NCBI GenBank assembly: GCA_003118195.1
Contig: BEXV01000314.1
Coordinates: 24,420 to 37,603 of the forward strand
Direction of reading: 5' to 3'
From: Hemicentrotus pulcherrimus
Lineage: Eukaryota; Echinodermata; Echinoidea; Camarodonta; Strongylocentrotidae
DNA length: 13,184 bases
Both the position numbers and the translations under genes were made by a program. The notes below the pieces were generated by a model, which saw only the letters and a program-made list of their open reading frames with translations, made no database searches and had not been told where the DNA came from. Each line of letters opens with the position of its first letter. The first letter of the stretch is position 1. This document shows positions 8,188 to 13,184 of the stretch, one piece after another.

Positions 8188-8199
8188 GGGGGGGGGGGG
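8188..8199 (+). repeat. poly-G run (G12) after T6
   Basis: Six Ts (8182-8187) pass directly into twelve Gs, then CGGGG. The T-to-G junction copies, on a smaller scale, the T26/G19 block at 4911-4955. Confidence 0.95.
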
Positions 8200-8246
8200 C
8201 GGGGCCATTTCGTTTATAGTGTTGAACGTTCTTTACTCTCCTATGC

Positions 8247-8279
8247 GAGGTCCTTGGTTTGATGCTTGTTCGGTGCTTA
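8247..8279 (+). repeat. 33-bp block related to 7761-7793 (tRNA 3'-half-like)
   Basis: GAGGTCCT, a 16-base middle and CGGTGCTTA repeat the layout of 7761-7793 with no gaps and 24 of 33 identities. The middle TTGGTTTGAT is a weakened B-box (GGTTCGANTCC). It is best read as the 3' half of a tRNA-like SINE head. Confidence 0.35.
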
Positions 8280-8711
8280 CTAATAACAATTACCTACATT
8301 TAACTCTCTCGACCTCGTTTTTACCAAATTAGTATCCGGCAAAATTAGTGTAAAATGTATCAGTCTATTATTCGAATTTTCATACTGGAAACCGTCTAAT
8401 TCATTACAAAAAATACCCATTAGATCAAGCAGCAGAAAAGAAACGGGTTCGAAGCATTTGAACGATGGCCCATTTTTTTTCTTTAATTTGATTAAATATA
8501 CACCCGTACCATTTACTACATAATAGTGACAAAACAAAAATTGGTTGTCTCTAACTTTATCATAACATTCATAAAAATAAATACAAAGCCTGATATCATT
8601 CTCTTTTAAAATGTTATTTTTCAGTGGAAGCAATTCTATCATTTCAACGGGGGTCCTTTGATTAATTGCATTCTGTTGGGAGCATGCAGGGAGTGTATGT
8701 TTGCTTGTCAT
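8280..8711 (-). CDS. 143-codon ATG open frame, product unknown
   Basis: This is the longest open frame outside low-complexity DNA. It starts at a true ATG (8709-8711) in a fair context, with A at -3 (AAAATGA), and ends at TAG. The protein has a polar N-terminus (residues 1-35, including a QQNAINQR stretch). An aromatic and hydrophobic core follows, with strand-like segments (QFLFCHYYVVNGTGVYLIKL, then KKKNGPSF, then a leucine-rich VSFLLLDLMGIF). The C-terminus is polar and ends NVGNCY. Seven cysteines are spread through it with no zinc-finger or disulfide pattern. There is no signal peptide and no recognised domain. Upstream on the coding strand lie an acceptor-like TCTCTGCATAG and, 80-140 bp away, a (CT)n tract. 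No AATAAA close downstream belongs to it; the nearest is the retroposon tail near 7910. By rough estimate, about one such frame in two windows of this kind would arise by chance. Confidence 0.3.
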   Translation of the reverse strand: MTSKHTLPACSQQNAINQRTPVEMIELLPLKNNILKENDIRLCIYFYECYDKVRDNQFLFCHYYVVNGTGVYLIKLKKKNGPSFKCFEPVSFLLLDLMGIFCNELDGFQYENSNNRLIHFTLILPDTNLVKTRSRELNVGNCY

Positions 8712-8780
8712 TTTACTATGCAGAGATAAATTATTATATTGTCAGTTGTCGTAATTTCACCATAGGAGTTCGAACCGCGG

Positions 8781-8809
8781 AAACAAGGAAGAGAAGGAGA
8801 GAAGGAGAA

Positions 8810-8850
<41 letters not shown>

Positions 8851-8871
8851 AGGGGTTCGAAGAGAAAAGAT
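8781..8871. repeat. Polypurine tract with (GA)n
   Basis: Ninety bases are almost pure purine, with (GA)n from 8811 to 8851 interrupted once by AAA near 8824. Open frames crossing it on both strands (8666-8896 plus, 8757-8996 minus) are products of the repeat. Confidence 0.95.
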
Positions 8872-8896
8872 AGACGCTTTTTACTTCCCATACTAG

Positions 8897-9560
8897 ATGA
8901 TCTTGGTGTTTCGTACTTCATCCTCTTTGTATGACTGGTGCCCTCTTCCGACTGATGCCATGCAGCGCCCCCTTGGAAAGCTCCACCAGTTGTCAATAAG
9001 AAGAAGAATCCAATTCAAGACCATTCTTTTCCTATTGCTGACTGTTCAAGCTATTCCTATTATATTGCTGACATACACTATACCTTACCTGTGTTGTTAA
9101 TATGCCAGTATACTCGATCTGACTTGCATGAGTATGAATACATTGTTCGACGGCATGATCGAAAAGTGGATTTGATAGTTCTCAAGCGATATTCTCACAA
9201 ACACATTATGCATACATGAATTTACCAAAACGATATTGATCCCGCCCGCCAAATAGTTCTAACTCTTTGATATCGCCAAGCACTTATTTTTGGCTGTGAC
9301 TTGCGCAGTATCATTCGCACGAGAACGATGATCCCCGAGGGGAAACAAGATTTGTGAACCACCAACAAAATATTGTGTTTCAATCAAATATTAGCACGAA
9401 AACTTTAGTTCGGCACTGTTTCAAGGTTATTTCCTCACTTAAATTTCACAAAAATCAAAAAACAAAAACATTGCAATGATTTTAGATTTAAATGTGCTGT
9501 TGTTTCTTTAGGCCTTAACGTTTTCCCGGGGGCGCCAGGAGGGTCAAATCTGACTGACAT
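8897..9560. other. Intergenic stretch, nothing recognised
   Basis: About 660 bp without a supported gene, tail or terminus. A C/G-rich patch (TTCCCGGGGGCGCCAGGAGGG, about 9523-9543) leads into the retroposon tail that follows and may belong to the same element. Confidence 0.5.
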
Positions 9561-9589
9561 GAGCGCTATACAAGAACCCACTATTATTA
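9561..9589 (+). mobile_element. L2/CR1-like retroposon 3' tail (GCGCTATA...ATTATTA)
   Basis: GAGCGCTATACAAGAACCC is followed by ACTATTATTA. The motif GCGCTATAnAAG running into ATT repeats is a widespread 3' end of L2/CR1-type LINEs and dependent SINEs in marine invertebrates and lower vertebrates. Only the last 30 bp are confidently recognised. The element may extend upstream to about 9500. The ATT tail is short, which points to an old copy. Confidence 0.5.
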
Positions 9590-9781
9590 GAAAAAATAAA
9601 TGTTTAAATTAGCTTAACAGAAGACGTTCTGAAAAGTCTCCACATTACAGTATTAATGAGAATCATACAATTGAATGTTTATTTTTTTCAAGGACCAGTG
9701 GTTGCACATGCATATATTACTGTGAGAGACGGTAATTGTTTGTCTGTTGTCGAAGTGACTGTCTAACTACCAAATTTGTAG

Positions 9782-9813
9782 CCGGGACGCCATATATTTA
9801 ACTGGTGTCTCGG
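9782..9813. repeat. 11-bp stem hairpin
   Basis: CCGGGACGCCA (9782-9792) pairs with TGGTGTCTCGG (9803-9813) over all eleven positions, two as G-T, with a 10-nt loop. The two G-T pairs make it more stable as RNA than as DNA. The stem is GC-rich in AT-rich surroundings. It is too short for a microRNA precursor by itself, and no terminator-like T run follows. Confidence 0.5.
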
Positions 9814-9930
9814 ATAAAGGTACGACTCTTTTAAATGCCACCTACGTGTACCACGCTGACACTGACATATCTTTGAATAATCTTACTTCATCGTACAAAG
9901 GACATGTATATATATTGGCGGACAAAAAGT

Positions 9931-10020
9931 GCTTATTCACAGGCTCATTGTTATCCTGGTTATGTCAGGAAATTACGTCATTTTAAGTCGCCAGGTGTTT
10001 CATCGACATTTTTAAAATTT
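9931..10020 (+). repeat. Direct repeat copy A (partner at 10113-10202)
   Basis: This segment aligns without gaps to 10113-10202 at a 182-bp offset, with 69 of 90 identities and 64 of 80 over the first 80 bases. It contains CAGG...CCTG, able to form a small hairpin around TTGTTAT, and a CRE-like TTACGTCA (9973-9980). It also lies in a 68-codon ATG frame (9904-10110) reading YSQAHCYPGYVRK at this point. Confidence 0.85.
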
Positions 10021-10112
10021 GGAAATGTTTATGCCACTTACCATCCTTCAACAGACGTAATATTGCATTATTTTACTTCATTTTATAAATTTCATATTGG
10101 TATTAAATAATG

Positions 10113-10202
10113 ACTTATTCCCAGGCGTATTGTTATCCTGGTTATATCAGAAAATGACGTAAATTTCAGTTAGCAGGTGTTTCAATCACATTTTAATAGT
10201 AA
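10113..10202 (+). repeat. Direct repeat copy B
   Basis: This is the partner of 9931-10020. The inverted pair is stronger here (CCAGG 10122-10126, CCTGG 10137-10141). The CRE-like core is TGACGTAA (10155-10162). Translated in the equivalent frame it gives YSQAYCYPGYIRK and then a stop, so the copies diverged from a shared, perhaps once coding, sequence. Pieces of the unit reappear at 10690-10747 (TATCCT/GGTTATA, CCCAGGCGT, ACGTCATTT) in a different order. Confidence 0.85.
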
Positions 10203-10214
10203 TTGGGATAGCTC

Positions 10215-11336
10215 ACATTTTACTCGATGCTTCCTGTAATTGCACAGTGATTGTATAACACGTCCCGACACAACAACAGACGATGCGAATCAATTTTAGC
10301 AGATTATTTCTTTAAGAAATATGTGTACACGTTACGTCGTAGATTTGCCATAATGTTAAAATAAGTAGGAATTAATTATATCATGAGCAGATAAAATCAG
10401 ATAAGCACACTATATAAAGGTAGGCCCGGCGTGGAACTGCCTGAGAAAATTAAAAGAAAAAATATTCACTCCGAAAATTGTGGAAGAGAACACATGAAAA
10501 ACATGATCATTATGATGAAATGGCGGAAGAAATTAAGTGATGAGGAAAGAATGTTGTTATTAAACCATTCGTTCGTTGTATGAGAAAAATCGATTAAGAA
10601 TATATATACTGACCTCATCCTCATCCCAATCAACATTAGAACAATTCGTTTCCTGTGAGGCAAAAAGGCGTTTAAGAGCATGATAATAATATCCTACCGG
10701 TTATAAGTGGACGAATAATGAATACCCAGGCGTGAGAATACGTCATTTCCATGCCAACATTTATAAATAGAATGGATACAAATGGCAGGTATTGAAAACA
10801 TATCCGTTAAAATGCTTTCCCGTCAGATTACAGGAGTTGTTTGAGCTGTTTGAGACGTCGACGTATCGGTTTCCTGAGATGTTGACATGATGTAAACATT
10901 TGCGTGTTTGATTCTAATCCTGGGGCTGTGTAAGGCCGCTGGAGGAATCAAATTCTACAAAATTGAGTTCATGAAATCACGTGAAAGGAAACCTACAATA
11001 CCCGATTGGCAGGGATTTATCATCTAAAGATACGGATTTTGGCGAAAGGAAATGGTTCGAATGGAAACATGCGTGTTAATAGCGTCAAATAACTACCTTC
11101 TAGCATGTACTTGCTTGAGGGAATATTATGCAGGCGATCAAAGGATTACTTGAAAGGGACGGCAAGCATTTTTTTGAAACAGCTCAAGTTGCAATTAGCG
11201 ATACTCCTGGGTTTTAGCATGTTTACAAGATTTTACCTGTGAAGTCTTGCCAGATTATATAGATTACGAATAGAAACACAAATACCTTGTTTGTTGTATA
11301 ATTCCTACCTCGATCCGGCACCCCCCCTTCCCCAGT

Positions 11337-11340
<4 letters not shown>
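10215..11340. other. AT-rich intergenic stretch, no supported gene
   Basis: About 1.1 kb. TATATAAAGG (10411-10420) matches a TATA box, but no initiator or open frame follows at the right distance. A perfect 10-bp palindrome ACGTCGACGT sits at 10855-10864. Open frames, such as 10466-10681 minus, are short and hydrophobic and look like AT-rich chance. Confidence 0.5.

Positions 11341-11390
<50 letters not shown>
11341..11390. repeat. (TC)25 microsatellite
   Basis: Twenty-five uninterrupted TC units follow a C-rich stretch with a C7 run (about 11321-11327). A pure array this long is likely to be length-variable. Confidence 0.97.
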
Positions 11391-11393
<3 letters not shown>

Positions 11394-11972
11394 CATTCAT
11401 ACATCATATCATTATTATCTTGTCCTTGTCTAGTGGATACGCCGGGGACTGTTGATCCTTGATTTATAGTTTAATAATATTGCAGCCGCTTTTGAAGAAC
11501 ATGTCTGAGACACTAGTTTACTAATATTTTCAAATTTATGGGTGTTCCTCATAGTGACGAGTTATACCATTTACAGGTTATCAATGAATGATCTACCATA
11601 TTTGGAATCCAGTATGCATACATTTCTCGTTGCTATGTCGGCAAGCAGCATGCAAACTCTAGGTTTTTAAGAACAGCGTTTGTTTAAAAAGTCTGTCTGT
11701 TACATTAGTCAGCTTTTACCACTTTCAAACCAGGTGTATTTAGAAACGGGTAAACTGGTAGGAAATAAATCACCGAATGCTTTCATCGCCTTCGCGTATA
11801 TCTTTATCCACTACTTTTTTTCTGGGATTTTGATCGGGTCGATTCGTTACCATTCTGTTGAACTCTAAGCCTCCCGGATCATGATAGGCCATTTTCGAAA
11901 TTTAACCAAATTTATACTTGAGAGTCTGGATACGAATTATTCCATTCATATGTTACGAATAATTGTATGTCA
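11391..11972. other. Intergenic stretch, nothing supported
   Basis: About 580 bp. The 62-codon frame at 11680-11868 has no ATG start. It contains one hydrophobic run (FIAFAYIFIHYFFSGILIGSI) but no splice or family support. CATAGTG at 11550-11556 matches the foldback heptamer but not the bases inside it. Confidence 0.45.
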
Positions 11973-12190
11973 CACTATGAACATGACAGACAAAGAAAGC
12001 GGACAAAATATACAGTTCCTCAGATTGACAAAGGAACATCCCTTCACTGCTATTATGTAAAAAAGTGTAGAACAGGACTGGTGGCACATGCATATTCACC
12101 TTTTTACATAATAGCAGTGAAGGGATGTTCCTTGTCTTCCTGAGGAATTGTATGTTTTGTCCTCTCTCTTTGTCCGTCATGTTCATAGTG
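11973..12190. mobile_element. Foldback/MITE element with 95-bp inverted arms
   Basis: The left arm 11973-12067 (95 nt) and the right arm 12097-12190 (94 nt) are reverse complements with about nine substitutions and one 1-base indel, roughly 90% identity. They surround a 29-nt loop (12068-12096). Both ends begin CACTATGAACATGAC reading inward, and the bases outside are TCA on both sides (11970-11972, 12191-12193), a candidate 3-bp target duplication. There is no transposase; the open frames crossing it mirror each other. CACTA ends plus a 3-bp duplication are the hallmarks of CACTA/EnSpm elements. Both ends also carry ACAAAA exactly 23 nt inside the heptamer, as in Transib/RAG-type 23-spacer signals, though that family usually duplicates 5 bp. 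A transcript across it would fold into a long hairpin RNA. Confidence 0.85.
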
Positions 12191-12193
12191 TCA

Positions 12194-13184
12194 ATAGCCT
12201 TTATCCGAATTGCATATATTACGCGCTGTTAGGTAGGGCAAGCCGTGATGTTTGTCCTATCTAGCAACAACTAATGTATTCGATTTTAATTCTGACTATT
12301 GAGAAACATTTATTCGTAAACAGGTAAGAAATAATTCATATTGAGATGCTTCACAAAAGCATATATACAAATTTGGTTACATCACGAAAATGGCCTATTA
12401 TTATCCTATACTACCTTATCATCGTTTGCTAAAGAGTTATACATGTACGTAGACTCTTCCACCACACAATCGCATGATCAGTTTTTAATTAACCTCATCT
12501 TTTATTCTCAAAATCGTCTCGGGAGACGTGAAATGGGTTATCATTAATGTCTCCATCTGACCTTGGACTGCACTCGAATTGCAATATAATGTAACTCTGT
12601 GCTCGAGAGATCGAACCGGAAACATGCTCACGACATGTATACGCCTGACGAAGCCAGACAATGATGAACATCCCAATTGAGCCGAGATTTAATTAAACCA
12701 CCCCGTCTCGTGCCTCTAGAGATGATCATGATAATGGGGACGGGTTTGTATTAGGAGGGGAAACCCTACTCCCATCACAGCCGTTGCATAGCGTCAGGAA
12801 GAGGGCATCAATTAAATACAAAAAATGCTCAAGATTAAACCTCAAGGTTCGCAACCAACGTCGGCCTATATTGATTTTGGACGTTGTAGGTTTAAAACTT
12901 GTTTACAGCTTTCGTGGAAATCCATCGATCTTGAGATTTGTTTGATTTTAGTTGAGAAATTCGGAAAAAGCGAGAGTTGAAAAAAAAATAGACAACTTGC
13001 ATGCCTGACCTGGCATTCGTTTGACAGCTCCAGGGGTATGTGTTAAAACGTTTCTTTGCCATTAGTTGACAAATGTTGGAAAATTAAGAAACATTTGAGA
13101 GGTGAAGATGATTTCCATGTCTGACAATCCAATTACTCAGAAGTAAACCCCAAGGGTTGCCTACAGTGTCAACGTATATTAATT
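12194..13184. other. Intergenic stretch with weak inverted repeats
   Basis: About 990 bp with no supported gene. A consensus donor CAG|GTAAGA occurs at 12321-12329, preceded by a 50-nt ATG frame (12274) reading MYSILILTIEKHLFVN, too short to judge. CAACGTC (12856-12862) pairs with GACGTTG (12880-12886) inside a longer imperfect palindrome (about 12844-12901). CAAATGTT (13070-13077) pairs with AACATTTG (13090-13097). No retroposon tail or transposon end was recognised. Confidence 0.5.

Noticed and set aside
8666..8996. Plus- and minus-strand frames across the (GA)n tract.
   Set aside because: Both are mostly RE or LS dipeptide repeats encoded by the microsatellite.
10411..10420. TATA box (TATATAAAGG).
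   Set aside because: The match is good, but no initiator, transcript start or open frame follows at a fitting distance, and such words are common in AT-rich DNA.
11953..12186. 77-codon minus-strand frame spanning the foldback element.
   Set aside because: It reads through both arms and the loop of an inverted repeat, so its two halves are antiparallel translations of the same DNA. Not a gene.
12274..12323. First-exon-like ATG frame ending at a consensus CAG|GTAAGA donor.
   Set aside because: Only 16 codons, with no matching acceptor or continuing frame found downstream in the window.
12590..12670. Minus-strand GGTTCGATCTC, a B-box-like word.
   Set aside because: No A-box at the right distance and no cloverleaf pairing.
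1..13184. CRISPR array, bacterial operon, ribosome binding sites, phage or integron features.
   Set aside because: No regularly spaced repeats, no packed open frames and no bacterial start signals. The sequence has animal repeat content.

Overview
This window reads as non-coding DNA from an animal nuclear genome, most likely a marine invertebrate deuterostome such as an echinoderm. That assignment is inference. It rests on AT-rich sequence with long unbranched intergenic stretches, abundant (CT)n/(GA)n microsatellites, several long poly-G runs, 3' tails of CR1/L2-type retroposons, hAT-type DNA-transposon termini, and no bacterial gene organisation. No complete gene was recognised, and no open frame matched a protein family I know.

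Layout. 1-1,140: a poly-G run, a small minus-strand open frame with several short hairpins, a retroposon-like 3' tail (454-525), and a possible 3'-terminal exon (580-914). 1,155-1,430: a minus-strand retroposon 3' end. 1,431-3,990: AT-rich DNA with a 30-bp tandem duplication, a transposon-like terminus beside a G11 run, and a 450-bp polypyrimidine tract. 4,485-5,553: a candidate 1.05-kb hAT-like element holding a T26/G19 homopolymer block and a perfect 10-bp palindrome. 5,754-6,856: the best splice-supported coding candidate, with one 237-nt phase 1-1 exon and a downstream acceptor leading to a stop and an AATAAA. 7,710-8,280: decayed tRNA-like pieces on either side of a second minus-strand retroposon tail. 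8,280-8,711: a 143-codon minus-strand ATG open frame with a pyrimidine-rich (CT)n tract upstream. 9,561-9,589: a plus-strand L2/CR1-like tail. 9,931-10,212: two 80%-identical direct repeats, each with a CRE-like core. 11,341-11,390: (TC)25. 11,973-12,190: a near-perfect foldback element.

The strongest signal is that foldback element. It has two arms of 94-95 bp, about 90% identical, around a 29-nt loop. The ends start with CACTATG and are flanked by TCA on both sides. Both ends also carry ACAAAA exactly 23 nt inside the heptamer, which is the geometry of a 23-type recombination signal of the Transib/RAG family. The 3-bp flanking repeat fits CACTA/EnSpm elements better, so the family is open.

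There is no operon or pathway here. Most of the window is best read as layers of decayed mobile elements and simple repeats, with two or three possible exons that need transcript evidence.
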